From: Carboxydocella sporoproducens DSM 16521
GTDB lineage: Bacteria; Bacillota; GCA-003054495; Carboxydocellales; Carboxydocellaceae
Assembly: GCF_900167165.1 (NCBI RefSeq)
Contig: NZ_FUXM01000016.1
Location: 1-43,888, forward strand
DNA length: 43,888 nucleotides
Reading direction: 5' to 3'
The position numbers were made by a program, and so were the translations under genes. The notes below the pieces were generated by a model that was given only the letters and a program-made list of their open reading frames with translations, ran no database searches and had not been told where the DNA came from. Each line of letters starts with the position of its first letter. Within the stretch, counting starts at the first letter, position 1. Below are positions 25,657 to 37,116 of the stretch, piece after piece.

Positions 25657-25920
25657 TTAGTCTTCGAAATCTTCGGCCTCCAGGCTTGCTTCCCAGTATT
25701 CCGCTGCCCGGTCGAACTCCTCATCATCTTCGATGTCTACCAGGATATCTTCCCCATCTTCAGTGATTACTTTGAGGATAACAGCTTCTTCTTCATTGTC
25801 AACAGCCTGCAGTACAGCATAGCGGTTATCGTCCATTTCAAAGACATCGATAATTTCAAACTGATGCTCATTGCCTTCCTCGTCTTCCAGGATGATCACA
25901 TCTTCTCTTTCATCTACCAT
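25657..25920 (-). CDS. DUF1292 family protein (YrzB-like)
   Basis: An 87-residue, strongly acidic protein (many Asp/Glu). It has the DUF1292 pattern IILEDEEGNEHQFEIIDVFEMDDNRYAVL. It lies 56 bases after ruvX, as yrzB does in Bacillus, with an AGAGGTG site upstream. Function unknown. Confidence 0.92.
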   Translation of the reverse strand: MVDEREDVIILEDEEGNEHQFEIIDVFEMDDNRYAVLQAVDNEEEAVILKVITEDGEDILVDIEDDEEFDRAAEYWEASLEAEDFED

Positions 25921-25976
25921 TTTGATTCACCTCTTCTATCAGAATAATTGTATTTTACTCCAGCCGGCAGCTTTTG

Positions 25977-26390
25977 TCAATTGCGCTGCCTGTCCAGATA
26001 TCCCTGCAGGATGACAACCGCTGCCAGCTTATCCACCACCTGCTTGCGCCGGGCCCGGCTCACATCGGCAGCCAGCAGGGTCCGTTCCGCCGCTAAAGTG
26101 GATAGGCGTTCATCCCAGGTTTCTACCGGTAGCCCCAGCACCTTTTCCAGATTTTCTTTAAACTCCATCACTAATTGTGCCCGCGGACCGTAGGTTCCAT
26201 TCATATTCCGGGGCAAACCCACCACGATTTTTTCCACTTCCTGCTCCTGGCAGAGCCGGGCCAGTTCCGCCAGATCCTGCTGCAGGCTGGTCCGGCGCAG
26301 TACCTTCAACGGCTGGGCCGTCCAGCCCAGCGGGTCACTGAGGGCAATGCCGATAGTCTTGTCCCCTACATCCAATCCCATTATCCGCAT
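25977..26390 (-). CDS. ruvX: RuvX/YqgF Holliday-junction resolvase-like nuclease
   Basis: A 137-residue RNase H-fold protein. The ATG at 26390 is chosen because a GAGGAG site lies 8 bases before it. Motifs are MGLDVGDKTIGIALSDPLG with the catalytic Asp, VVGLPRNMNGTYGPRA, and DERLSTLAAER near residue 95. It probably acts in 16S rRNA 5' maturation and/or recombination. It follows the aldo/keto reductase by 14 bases. Confidence 0.95.
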   Translation of the reverse strand: MRIMGLDVGDKTIGIALSDPLGWTAQPLKVLRRTSLQQDLAELARLCQEQEVEKIVVGLPRNMNGTYGPRAQLVMEFKENLEKVLGLPVETWDERLSTLAAERTLLAADVSRARRKQVVDKLAAVVILQGYLDRQRN

Positions 26391-26404
26391 ATAGCCAGCT
26401 CCTC

Positions 26405-27352
26405 TTAAAAGATTTTCAAACAAAAATCAGGACAAACCGCTGAGCAATAACCGCAGAGCAGACATTTGTTCCGATCAACTTCCACCTTTTCGCCCTGCAG
26501 GTACAAAGCCTGTTGCTGACAGCGTTCAACACAGCGTCCACAACCCTGACACCAGTCCTCAATATGCAGGCGGCGGGGCTGGCTGCTGATCCGTGCTGCC
26601 GCCTCGTGAGGTGGTGTTTGGCCACTGAAAAAGGCCAGATTATATTCCACTTCTGCCTCACTTTGCATGCCGATGGCTACCGCCGCAATCCCGGGGGTAG
26701 ACAGAACAAACTGCAGAGCTTCTTCCCGCCGGCTTAACAAATTGCCACCGGCCAGAGGTTTCATGCTGTAAATGCCTTTTCCCGCTGCCGCCGCCCGGGC
26801 AATAGCCTCTGCCATGGCCGCAGCATCCCCGTCACCGATGCCAATTCCAGCCAGATTATACAGAGGATGAATAACTGTCAGCTCAGGAAAAGCCAGAGCC
26901 GCTTCCACCCCGGCAATGCGGTGAGTGGACAGGCCTACCTCCCTAATCAGCCCTTTTTCCCGGGCCTGCAGCAGATATTCCACTGCCTCCCAGTGACCTC
27001 TGACGGTGTGGATGGATTCCTGTTCATGCAGGAGAAAGATATCGATCACATCCCGGTCCAGTTCCCGGCGGGCTTCCTCCAGAGCCGCCGCTGCCCCTTC
27101 CCTGGTATAGGCATAGGTTTTGCTGGCAATCACCACTGGCTTATCCCAGCCCCTCAACGCCTGGCGGATATAAGGATAGGTTCGGTATAGCTGGGCGGTA
27201 TCGATAAAATTAACCCCCAGCTCCAGGGCGTAGCGCAACACCGCCGCACCCCGGTCCAGGGGAAGATTTGCCTGCAAGGGCCCAATGGTAAGAGCCCCGA
27301 AACAGAGGCGGGATACTTCAATTCCAGTTTGACCTAACTGCCGGTATTCCAC
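26405..27352 (-). CDS. Aldo/keto reductase with C-terminal double 4Fe-4S domain
   Basis: A 315-residue protein that starts at GTG with an AGGAGG site. The AKR barrel (residues 1-260) has FIDTAQLYRTY with the catalytic Asp/Tyr and VIASKTYAY with the Lys. The C-terminal 50 residues hold WCQGCGRCVERC and KCLLCGYCSAVCP, enough for two [4Fe-4S] clusters. Such Fe-S AKRs are common in anaerobes and may take electrons from ferredoxin; the substrate is unknown. It is inserted between ireB and ruvX, which are adjacent in Bacillus. Confidence 0.9.
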   Translation of the reverse strand: MEYRQLGQTGIEVSRLCFGALTIGPLQANLPLDRGAAVLRYALELGVNFIDTAQLYRTYPYIRQALRGWDKPVVIASKTYAYTREGAAAALEEARRELDRDVIDIFLLHEQESIHTVRGHWEAVEYLLQAREKGLIREVGLSTHRIAGVEAALAFPELTVIHPLYNLAGIGIGDGDAAAMAEAIARAAAAGKGIYSMKPLAGGNLLSRREEALQFVLSTPGIAAVAIGMQSEAEVEYNLAFFSGQTPPHEAAARISSQPRRLHIEDWCQGCGRCVERCQQQALYLQGEKVEVDRNKCLLCGYCSAVCPDFCLKIF

Positions 27353-27364
27353 GTCATCCTCCTG

Positions 27365-27619
27365 TTAGAGCTGATTTAAATAAGTCTTTACAAGTTCTTC
27401 CAGCAACTCATCCCGCTCTATCCTTTTGATCAGGGAACGGGCCTGGTTATGGTTGGTAATATAGGCCGGGTCACCGGATAGCAAATAGCCAACCAGTTGA
27501 TTGATGGGGTTATAGCCCTTTTCTTTCAGAGCCGCATATACCTGTTTCAGGATCTCCCGGGCCTGGTTCTCCTCGCCATCCCGCTGGAACATCATGGTTT
27601 CATCATGGATATTATTCAT
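27365..27619 (-). CDS. ireB: IreB family regulatory protein (UPF0297)
   Basis: An 84-residue protein with the family core [44 protein letters not shown]. In Enterococcus IreB is a substrate of the PASTA kinase IreK and tunes cell-wall stress responses. It is normally next to alaS; here about 6.5 kb lies between them. It overlaps the upstream ferritin-like gene by 8 bases. Confidence 0.95.
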   Translation of the reverse strand: MNNIHDETMMFQRDGEENQAREILKQVYAALKEKGYNPINQLVGYLLSGDPAYITNHNQARSLIKRIERDELLEELVKTYLNQL

Positions 27620-28148
27620 TCTTTTCAGCCTCCCTTGCCGGTTGCCCAGGCTCTCTTACCATAATATTCGCCACAATTGTTTTTTTTCCTCTTTGTGTTG
27701 CACAAAATTCCAGCCAGCAGGCATGCAGTTCCTCATCAATGAGATTAAACCAGAGGATGGCTTCTATTTCCCTGTCTCTCACCTGGCGCAACAACTGCCG
27801 ATAGGAGGAAATGGCCTTTTCTTCCCCCAGTACCGCTCCCCGCAAAACCGTTTCCCAGTTAGCCAGTATCCTGGTCCCGCTGATCAGGGCGGACAGCCCC
27901 ATTCGGCTGAGCCAGTAACCCCACTGACTTTCCATAAACTCTGGCAACCCCTGGACTTTACCGCCGATGGTTAGCAAGAGACCATTGATATTGCGGACAT
28001 GCTCTTCTTCAATGGCCGCCAGGCGCAGTAAACCCTGGCGCTGGTGCCTGGTCGGGGCAGCCCTGGCCATCATCTGGTAGAGAGCAACCTGGCCCTGTTC
28101 CAGAAAGAGAAATTCATTGAGCTGGTTAATCAGTTCCCTGGTTTTCAC
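27612..28148 (-). CDS. Ferritin-like diiron protein
   Basis: A 178-residue four-helix protein. Candidate iron ligands are E17, E47/E48 with H50 (EEEH), E109/E110 (GEEK) and E139/H142 (DEELH), the spacing of ferritin-like/COQ7/rubrerythrin carriers. There is no rubredoxin domain. Its start overlaps the fixX stop by 4 bases (ATGA), coupling it to fixCX. Peroxide or oxygen protection, or a quinone-related hydroxylation, is possible; which one is not shown. Confidence 0.75.
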   Translation of the reverse strand: MKTRELINQLNEFLFLEQGQVALYQMMARAAPTRHQRQGLLRLAAIEEEHVRNINGLLLTIGGKVQGLPEFMESQWGYWLSRMGLSALISGTRILANWETVLRGAVLGEEKAISSYRQLLRQVRDREIEAILWFNLIDEELHACWLEFCATQRGKKTIVANIMVREPGQPAREAEKNE

Positions 28149-28396
28149 CAGTGATACACCACCCCGAAACCGCCCGGAGGCAAGGTCCAGTTGATATTGC
28201 CCTGAGGGCAGGCCAGTTCACAGGCTCCACACTCCACACACTGCTCCTGTTCAATCCTGATTCTGTCTCCCTGCCAGTGGAAAACCCCGCTGGGACAGAT
28301 GAAGGTACAGGGATGTTCCGGACATTTTTTGCGACAAAGGGCAGGATTTTTCAGAGAAATATGTTCTACCGGGGACGGATGAATTTCGGTTTGCAT
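28145..28396 (-). CDS. fixX: FixX-like ferredoxin
   Basis: An 83-residue ferredoxin with C53/C56/C59/C63 as the classical [4Fe-4S] site and an N-terminal Cys set C21/C25/C30/C34 typical of FixX. The opening HISLKNPALCRKKCPEHPC is characteristic. It accepts or donates electrons with FixC. It overlaps fixC by one base and the ferritin gene by four. Confidence 0.93.
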   Translation of the reverse strand: MQTEIHPSPVEHISLKNPALCRKKCPEHPCTFICPSGVFHWQGDRIRIEQEQCVECGACELACPQGNINWTLPPGGFGVVYHW

Positions 28397-29688
28397 TAAA
28401 ATACCCCCCAGTTTTTGATCCCGGCATAGAGATCCTTTACCGTTTTGCCCAGTTTCTGATAATTGACAAACATCCTGACAATCCTTTCCTTTTTCTCCTT
28501 TTCGGTGATTAAACCCTCGGTAAAAAACTCATAGGCACTCTGATTGGCCAGTCGGCTGATGAGAAAATCGCTGTCGGAATAATGTTCATAATAGCTGAGG
28601 GCATCCTTCCCTGCCTTGATGTCCTTCATAAAGAAAGTGTCATTAAGTTTGCGGGCATAGGCTCCCAGCATTTTGGCAGTAAAATCCCCCCGGGCTTTGG
28701 CCTGGATAATGGTTTCCGCCGCATACTTGCCGGTAAGCATGGCCAGGTCCGAGCCCCTTCGCCCGGATATCATCACGGCTGCATCCCCCGCTACCAGCAA
28801 GCCATCCCGGTATAGTTTTGGTATCCCCTTATATCCGCCTTTGGGAATCAAGTGGGCCTGGTATTCTATGGGTTCAGCCCCTGCCAGCAGCTTTTTCATA
28901 ATGGGATGCTGCTTGAAGCGGTCCAGCAGCCATCTGGGACTTAGGCCCTTTTTAATCAGGTCATCCAGAAAACCGCCCACTATAATGGCCACCGTGTCCT
29001 TCATCGTCCAAATGCCGGCTTTACCAATGGCCCCGCCGGTGGGCCAGCCCAGCAGGCCGATAGTAGCGCCCAGGCCGGCAGGCAGATTAAAGCGGTCCTC
29101 GATTTTTTCCGCCGGCAGGGCCAGCACTTCCCGCACATAAAGGGTAACGGCATGGGGAGGAATCTGGGAACGCAGACCCGCTTTTCTGGTCAGCATTGCC
29201 ATGACTCCCTCAGCCAGTACTGTCACATCCGCCAGAATGCGCTCCCCACCGTCCACTTCCACCCCGATTACCTGCTTGCCTTTTAAGACCAGATCCCGGG
29301 CAGTGGTATTGCAATAAAGCCGGGCCCCCGCTCTGACCGCCTGGTCCGCCAGCCAGCGGTCAAACTGGCTGCGGTGTACACAGAACTTATTGTAGGGCGC
29401 ACGGCCAAACTTCAGACCGGTAAAACCCACATTAATCGCCGAGTCTTCTTCCATCAACCAGAGTTCATCCTTTACCACCGGCCGCTCTAGCGGAGCTTCC
29501 TCCCAGAAAGCCGGTACCAGCAACTCGGTGGGCTGACGATAGATGGTCCCGCCAAAAATATTCTTAGCTCCGGGATACTGCCCCCTTTCCAGGAGACAGA
29601 CAGAAATTCCGTTACGGGCCAGGGTCAAAGCTGTGGCAGCTCCGGCAGGTCCGGCCCCGACCACTACTGCATCATAATGCTCAGGCAT
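28396..29688 (-). CDS. fixC: FixC-like ETF-quinone oxidoreductase flavoprotein
   Basis: A 430-residue FAD enzyme with the Rossmann motif VVVGAGPAGAATALTLARNG at residues 9-28, the segment LLVAGDAAVMISGRRGSDLAMLTGKYAAE that closes the FAD site, and a hydrophobic membrane-association region. It probably passes electrons between an electron-transfer flavoprotein and quinone or ferredoxin. No fixA/fixB is in the window, so the ETF partner must be elsewhere. A GGGAGGT site supports the ATG. Confidence 0.92.
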   Translation of the reverse strand: MPEHYDAVVVGAGPAGAATALTLARNGISVCLLERGQYPGAKNIFGGTIYRQPTELLVPAFWEEAPLERPVVKDELWLMEEDSAINVGFTGLKFGRAPYNKFCVHRSQFDRWLADQAVRAGARLYCNTTARDLVLKGKQVIGVEVDGGERILADVTVLAEGVMAMLTRKAGLRSQIPPHAVTLYVREVLALPAEKIEDRFNLPAGLGATIGLLGWPTGGAIGKAGIWTMKDTVAIIVGGFLDDLIKKGLSPRWLLDRFKQHPIMKKLLAGAEPIEYQAHLIPKGGYKGIPKLYRDGLLVAGDAAVMISGRRGSDLAMLTGKYAAETIIQAKARGDFTAKMLGAYARKLNDTFFMKDIKAGKDALSYYEHYSDSDFLISRLANQSAYEFFTEGLITEKEKKERIVRMFVNYQKLGKTVKDLYAGIKNWGVF

Positions 29689-29731
29689 ATTTTACCTCCC
29701 CTGTTGGCAGACTATTGATGAGGTGATGAGT

Positions 29732-29959
29732 ATGGATTTTACTACAACTTCCTGGTTTACCTTTCTGGTTAACCGCTTCAATTTATATTTTTTCCTCCTC
29801 TGCCTTTTCTGTGGCCTGGCCCTGCTGCTTCAAGGCCAGTGGTTGCTTCATCAGGGCCAGATCAGGGAAGCCAAACTCTCCGTATACGGGGGCTGGTTCT
29901 ATCTGGGTCTGGGTCCCGGTCTGTATCTGGGCTTGCGACTGCTGAAAATGATTTTTTGA
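29732..29959 (+). CDS. Small two-helix membrane protein (CLC_0170-like)
   Basis: A 75-residue protein with two hydrophobic segments (residues 15-35 and 50-70). The size and layout resemble the CLC_0170 family found near germinant-receptor genes in Clostridia. An AGGTGA site fits the ATG at 29732, but in-frame starts at 29726 and 29723 cannot be excluded. It is on the opposite strand and ends one base from the gerC end. A role with the Ger complex is possible. Confidence 0.65.
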   Translation: MDFTTTSWFTFLVNRFNLYFFLLCLFCGLALLLQGQWLLHQGQIREAKLSVYGGWFYLGLGPGLYLGLRLLKMIF

Positions 29960-31096
29960 TTATTCCCGTACCCCACTGCGCCGGATATGGGCTTCCACCC
30001 GAACTGTTATCGGCATCTCCGCAAACAGGCGCGGCCATTCTTTCTGCCGGGCCTGCCAGTATTGCGGCCAGCGCCGGTACACCTCATTACATAACTTCAG
30101 AGCATCGGTTTCATGCCTTTGCATTTTCTTTGCTGTTGCCAGGCAGGTTTGGCGGATATCTTCTGCCAGTACCTCTTCGATGCGGCGCAGCACCTGTACA
30201 TCTTCCCCATGTTTACGAACATGGGTAATTTCCGCCAGGTCTCCTTCCGTACGAATGCGAAACTCCACTTCTGGCCCTGTTTCCGTCAGCCCCACCCGGC
30301 GGAAAACGGTGGCATCTGTGATGCGAAAGGAAACCTGATGCTCAGGATGGCCCGGTTCATTAATGGTAACCGTTCCTCCCTCCACCCGTCCCATCAGCCA
30401 GGCATAGCCAGCCACCTCCTGGCCATTGAGCCAGTCCACCAGCTTTCCCTCTTTCAATAAAGCAGCCCCTCGCAGGGAAAACTGTTTGCCGGTGGCTATC
30501 ACCCGGGGAACTACCACACCTTGCTTTTCCAGTAAAGCATGCAACACCTGGCCCACATTTTGCCGGGGTGCCATGGTCAGGGTATAGCGGCGGTTATCCA
30601 GGCTCTCGGCAATGGCCAGAGCAGCCGGTTGCCGGGTCTCCATGCGAATTTCCAGCACTTTTCTGGCATCCCCTTTGGCGATGAGCATATCAGTCCCCAG
30701 CCTGACCTCGGGATTGCGGGCAAAAAAGTCCAGCAAAGGTCCCACTCCGCTGCGGGCCACCTTTTCTCCGAAAATGATCACTTTCAGATGTTCCAGTGAG
30801 GGTGGACGATTGCTGGTATCCACCAGCAGGCTAAAAACCTGTTGCAGACTCTGGCCTGTACCGCTGATATTCAGACCCGGACTGGGTTTGGTTCCTCCCT
30901 CGCCACCACCTCCGGCCATGGCTTCGGTAATAGCCCGCTGCATGGTGACCTGAAAAACCTCTTTGTGCTCAACCGTCGGGGGCCGATCAATGGCCAGGCC
31001 CAGCACAAATCCCCGTTCCTCGATCTCCCAGCGGTCCCAGCAACCGCTGAGAAAAAGCAATATCCCCAGCGTTCCCAGAATTGCCAGTTTTCTCAT
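29960..31096 (-). CDS. Ger(x)C germination lipoprotein
   Basis: A 378-residue C subunit of a germinant receptor. The ATG at 31096 is chosen because a GAGGAGG site lies 8 bases upstream. The lipobox is LSGCWD, and the signature WDRWEIEERGFVLGLAID follows. It overlaps gerB by 4 bases (ATGA). It acts at the spore inner membrane. Confidence 0.93.
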   Translation of the reverse strand: MRKLAILGTLGILLFLSGCWDRWEIEERGFVLGLAIDRPPTVEHKEVFQVTMQRAITEAMAGGGGEGGTKPSPGLNISGTGQSLQQVFSLLVDTSNRPPSLEHLKVIIFGEKVARSGVGPLLDFFARNPEVRLGTDMLIAKGDARKVLEIRMETRQPAALAIAESLDNRRYTLTMAPRQNVGQVLHALLEKQGVVVPRVIATGKQFSLRGAALLKEGKLVDWLNGQEVAGYAWLMGRVEGGTVTINEPGHPEHQVSFRITDATVFRRVGLTETGPEVEFRIRTEGDLAEITHVRKHGEDVQVLRRIEEVLAEDIRQTCLATAKKMQRHETDALKLCNEVYRRWPQYWQARQKEWPRLFAEMPITVRVEAHIRRSGVRE

Positions 31097-32193
31097 GCTC
31101 TTTTCCTCCTCTGCCACCAGGCCAGAGGCAGGAGCAGACCCAGGGGATAGAGAAAAACGAAAATCCCGCCTGCATAACTGAGCCAGTGCAGCAAATAGGC
31201 CCGTTGCTCGATATTCTCCGGCACCATGGCCAGAAAATAGAGAACCGGCAATTGCAGCCAGGCCACCGGCTGGAGCTGGCGCAGGCCCAGCAATCGATTC
31301 AGGGTCTGTAAAGCCAGAAAATAGGTAATGGCTATACTGTTAAAGGAACTGAGGATCCAGAAAATGATGAAGAATAAATCCAGGCGCTCCAGAAAGGCAC
31401 TGGCCGGTAAAGTGGCCGCCATAGACAGGGATACAATGGGATAGAGCAGAAAATGTATCTCTTCCCGGCCAAAAACGGCCTGAGCTACAATTACCAGTAC
31501 GGAAATTACCAGCCAGGGCAGCATAATGCCCCCCAGCAGCCATGCTCCCAGCTTCTCCTGGCTTGACCGTTTCACATTGGGAAAGAAGAAATAAAGGACC
31601 CCCACGCCGATAAAACTGGTTATCGCCAGGGGCAAACCGCGTACCACCGGCAGCCAGCCCTGTTCCAGCAGGGGCATCAATTCACCGAAGTCAGCATTGT
31701 ACAAAGAACCCAGGATGATGGTAAGAAAAAAAACCAGTATCAGAGGTACAAACAGCTGGACAATCCGAGCGATACTCTCTGCCCCGCCAGTGATGAGGGG
31801 CAGACAGGTGAGCAACATAGCAATCACCACCACATCCAGAGGGGTACGGCTGAGCAAAAAGACCTTGATGACATCACTGAACATCCGGGTATTGATGGCA
31901 GTTATCATCAAAGCAAAAAGGGCAAAGAGCCAGCCCATAATCCAGCCCGGAATTTTTCCCAGAATTTCCTGGCCATACTGGATAATATCCTGGTCCGGAA
32001 AATAGCGGGCCAGGCGATAGGCCAGCCAGACCAGTAAGGGCAGGAATGCACCACTGCCCAGGACAGTCAGCCAGCCATCCGCTCCGCTCAACCGGGAAAT
32101 GTCCCGGGGCAGGCTCAAAAACCTCACCCCGAGGATGGTAGCAATCATCAGCATGGCCAGCCCTTTGCCACAAATTTTTTCCTTCTGGCTCAT
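31093..32193 (-). CDS. GerB-type germinant receptor permease subunit
   Basis: A 366-residue integral membrane protein with about ten helices, of the amino-acid-transporter-like GerAB family. It probably binds the germinant. Typical phrases are GVRFLSLPRDISRLSGADGW and WLPVVRGLPLAITSFIGVGVLYFFFP. It overlaps gerA by 4 bases and gerC by 4, so the three are translationally coupled. Confidence 0.93.
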   Translation of the reverse strand: MSQKEKICGKGLAMLMIATILGVRFLSLPRDISRLSGADGWLTVLGSGAFLPLLVWLAYRLARYFPDQDIIQYGQEILGKIPGWIMGWLFALFALMITAINTRMFSDVIKVFLLSRTPLDVVVIAMLLTCLPLITGGAESIARIVQLFVPLILVFFLTIILGSLYNADFGELMPLLEQGWLPVVRGLPLAITSFIGVGVLYFFFPNVKRSSQEKLGAWLLGGIMLPWLVISVLVIVAQAVFGREEIHFLLYPIVSLSMAATLPASAFLERLDLFFIIFWILSSFNSIAITYFLALQTLNRLLGLRQLQPVAWLQLPVLYFLAMVPENIEQRAYLLHWLSYAGGIFVFLYPLGLLLPLAWWQRRKRA

Positions 32194-33683
32194 GGTTTGT
32201 CCCCCATTCGCACCTCATCTCTGGCATTAAAAGTCGAAGGCCTGAGTTTCATGGCCTGCCAGGGCAAACGGAAAATTACATCCTTCCAATCCCGTAAATT
32301 AAACGGCACTGCCGGCTGAATATACACCACTCCAAAGCTCTTCAAGCGGACAAAATGGATATTGAGTAAAATAAAACCCAGAATAACTCCGTACATACCC
32401 AGCAAGGCCGCCGCAACCATGAGGGGAAAGCGCATCAGTCTGAGGCCAGCGGCCACATTGTAATGAGGGATAGCAAAGGAAGCGATGGCGGTAATCGCCA
32501 CAATGATGATCATGATCGGACTGGCAATGCCCGCCTGTACCGCTGCATTGCCGATGACCAGACCGCCTACAATGGATATAGTCTGGCCAATGGCCCGGGG
32601 TAAGCGGGCCCCCGCTTCCCTTAACAGCTCAAAGGAAATCTCCATCAATGCCGCTTCCACAAAAGCTGGAAAGGGCACCCCGCCCCGGCTGGAAGCAATT
32701 GCCATGGCCAGTTTGGTAGGCAGCATCCCCGGATGATAGCTGGTTATGGCAATATAAGCCGCTGGCGTCAGGACAGAAAAGAAAGAAGCGATGAAACGCA
32801 GAAATCGAGCAAAAGAGGCTACCTGCCAGCGTTCATAATAATCTTCCGGGGACTGGTACAATACCGGCAGGGTAGCAGGTAACAGCAAAGCAAAAGGGCT
32901 ATTGTCCACCAGAATGGCAATCCTGCCTTCCAGTAATCCTCCTACCACTTTATCCGGCCGTTCCGTGTGTTGTAACTGGGGAAAAGGCGACCAGAGGTTA
33001 TCTTCAATGAGCTGTTCCACATAACCTGCTTCAATCAGGGCATCCAGATTGATTTTGTCCAGTCGGCGGTTAACCTCCTCTACCAGCTCCGGAGGAGCCA
33101 GATCCTTGATATACATCACTGCTACATCAGTCTGACTGCGTACCCCTAGCTGGCGTAAATCCACCACCAGGCGGTCATCCCGTATCCGCCGCCTCACCAG
33201 GGCGATATTAACCATCAGGGTTTCCACAAATCCGTCCCGGGGACCCCGAATCAAGGCCTCAGTAGCTGGTTCAGTGATGCTGCGGGCTGACCAGCCCCGG
33301 GTGGAAACAATCAGACAGTGGGAACAATTCTGCAGCAGAACCAGGGTATCCCCGGCCAGCAATGCTGTGACGGCCTTGTTCACATCTTCCTCCCGTTTAA
33401 CTCCGCCAGCACTGAGTAAATGGTCCATGACTTTTTCCAGCCCAAAGGTGCCGCGAAATTCCCGGCCTGCGGGGTAGTCAGTGGACAGAATTACCAGTGG
33501 TTTCAGCACCTGTTCCTGCAAAGTGGTTTTGTCCGTCAGGCCATCCACATAAAGCAGGGCTCCCCTGGCCCCACTGGCCCCAATGGTAAAGTTACGCCAG
33601 ATTATATCCTTCCCTTCCCCCAGCCGTTCTTTTAGAAGTTGCAAGTTTTTCTCCAGATCGGCACCAAACTTTGCAGCTACCAT
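32190..33683 (-). CDS. GerA-type germinant receptor subunit
   Basis: A 497-residue A subunit. The ATG at 33683 has a GGGGGAGGG site; the longer frame lacks one. The cytoplasmic N-terminal half is followed by about five membrane helices from residue 280. Family phrases are DGLVETLMVNIALVRRRI-like (GPRDGFVETLMVNIALVRRR), EGRIAILVDNSPFALLLPATLP and YYERWQVASFARFLRF. It heads the gerABC operon and marks the organism as a spore former. Confidence 0.94.
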   Translation of the reverse strand: MVAAKFGADLEKNLQLLKERLGEGKDIIWRNFTIGASGARGALLYVDGLTDKTTLQEQVLKPLVILSTDYPAGREFRGTFGLEKVMDHLLSAGGVKREEDVNKAVTALLAGDTLVLLQNCSHCLIVSTRGWSARSITEPATEALIRGPRDGFVETLMVNIALVRRRIRDDRLVVDLRQLGVRSQTDVAVMYIKDLAPPELVEEVNRRLDKINLDALIEAGYVEQLIEDNLWSPFPQLQHTERPDKVVGGLLEGRIAILVDNSPFALLLPATLPVLYQSPEDYYERWQVASFARFLRFIASFFSVLTPAAYIAITSYHPGMLPTKLAMAIASSRGGVPFPAFVEAALMEISFELLREAGARLPRAIGQTISIVGGLVIGNAAVQAGIASPIMIIIVAITAIASFAIPHYNVAAGLRLMRFPLMVAAALLGMYGVILGFILLNIHFVRLKSFGVVYIQPAVPFNLRDWKDVIFRLPWQAMKLRPSTFNARDEVRMGDKP

Positions 33684-33754
33684 GTATCCCTCCCCCTTTC
33701 CTCTGTTTATGTATTTTGCTACTTTGCGCCAGATAGTATGCAGGCAAAGGAAAA

Positions 33755-33776
33755 GGGACAGTCCCTCAACTGTCCC
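33755..33776. repeat. GGGACAGT...ACTGTCCC palindromic element
   Basis: GGGACAGT (33755-33762) and ACTGTCCC (33769-33776) are a perfect 8-bp inverted repeat with a 6-nt loop, upstream of gerA. Similar GGGAC-type palindromes recur in some clostridial genomes as REP-like units. Only one copy is seen here. Confidence 0.4.
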
Positions 33777-33810
33777 CACCTGCTCAGATAACTTCTATTG
33801 TCCAACTGGC

Positions 33811-33855
33811 AGAAAAAAGCTCCTGAACCGGCTTGTAGGCCAGTCAGGAGCCTTT
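33811..33855 (-). terminator. Intrinsic terminator upstream of gerABC
   Basis: GCTCCTGA (33819-33826) pairs with TCAGGAGC (33844-33851), with further pairing inside the loop. On the minus strand TTTTTTC follows. It ends transcription from the 61-residue gene and alaS side. Confidence 0.8.
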
Positions 33856-33861
33856 TCCCTA

Positions 33862-34047
33862 TCAGTGAGCTGTCCGCCTAACCGTTGAGCTATCGAGAAA
33901 AGCCAGCCACTCCTGAAAAACTTCCTGCCGCCGCCGGTCTTTTTCCCGGCCAATGCATTCCATCAGGAAGTCCAGTTCCCTGTTGTCCATTTCTTCTAAC
34001 TGTTTGCGGATGGCTGCTACCCGCTCGCTTTCGTAAACGATTTTCAT
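33862..34047 (-). CDS. Hypothetical 61-residue charged protein
   Basis: A small, probably helical, highly charged protein (MKIVYESERVAAIRKQLEEM...). It has a GGAGAGGTG site before its ATG and a terminator just after its stop, which supports it being a real gene. There is no membrane segment or Cys motif. The family is not recognised. Confidence 0.6.
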   Translation of the reverse strand: MKIVYESERVAAIRKQLEEMDNRELDFLMECIGREKDRRRQEVFQEWLAFLDSSTVRRTAH

Positions 34048-34121
34048 CTATGCACCTCTCCTCGACCTGACTTGTTACCGCAATATTATTCGTCGAGAAG
34101 AGGCAAAATCCTTCAGGTAAT

Positions 34122-36785
<2,664 letters not shown>

Positions 36786-36820
36786 CTGTGTCTCTCCCTT
36801 CTAAAACTGCGCACTTAAAA

Positions 36821-37073
36821 GAAAAAACTCTCACCCCCACAGGGACGAGAGTTTCTCTCGCGGTACCACCCTGGTTACCGGCCTGAAACCGGTCACCTCA
36901 TGGAAAGCGCTGCTTTCCTGGCTGTAACGGGCCCCCCGGGCCCGGTCCTCCCGGGCCGGCTCCGGACTGGCTGTCACCCGCTCACGCCAGAAACCTTGCA
37001 GCCTGTGGGTTTCCTCTCTGGTGACGGAGTAATGGGCAACTCGGTCCTTCTTCGCCTTTGCTCTCAGTCATGA
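36821..37073 (-). promoter_or_regulatory. T-box leader (alanine) of alaS with terminator
   Basis: The minus strand carries the T-box core GGGTGGTACCGCG (around 36859-36871), with TGGT to pair the tRNA ACCA end. The terminator stem is AACTCTC/GAGAGTT (36826-36832 with 36847-36853) plus a U-tract. Stem I shows the distal AGAGAG/GGCTGCAAG elements. A GCC (Ala) codon at 36969-36971 sits in the specifier-loop position, opposite the GGAC/GTCC helix. Uncharged tRNA-Ala should favour read-through. Confidence 0.93.
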
Positions 37074-37079
37074 TGGAAT

Positions 37080-37108
37080 ATTGTAGCATAAGATGGGAGA
37101 ATTGTCAA
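37080..37108 (-). promoter_or_regulatory. Promoter of alaS
   Basis: On the minus strand TTGACA (37108-37103), a 17-base spacer and TACAAT (37085-37080) form a near-consensus sigma-A promoter. It lies just upstream of the T-box leader. Confidence 0.85.
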
Positions 37109-37116
37109 ACTGGTAC

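Noticed and set aside
33684..33754. Possible sigma-G promoter before gerA
   Set aside because: GCATA and CATAAAC-like elements exist, but their spacing is too long for a sigma-G promoter.
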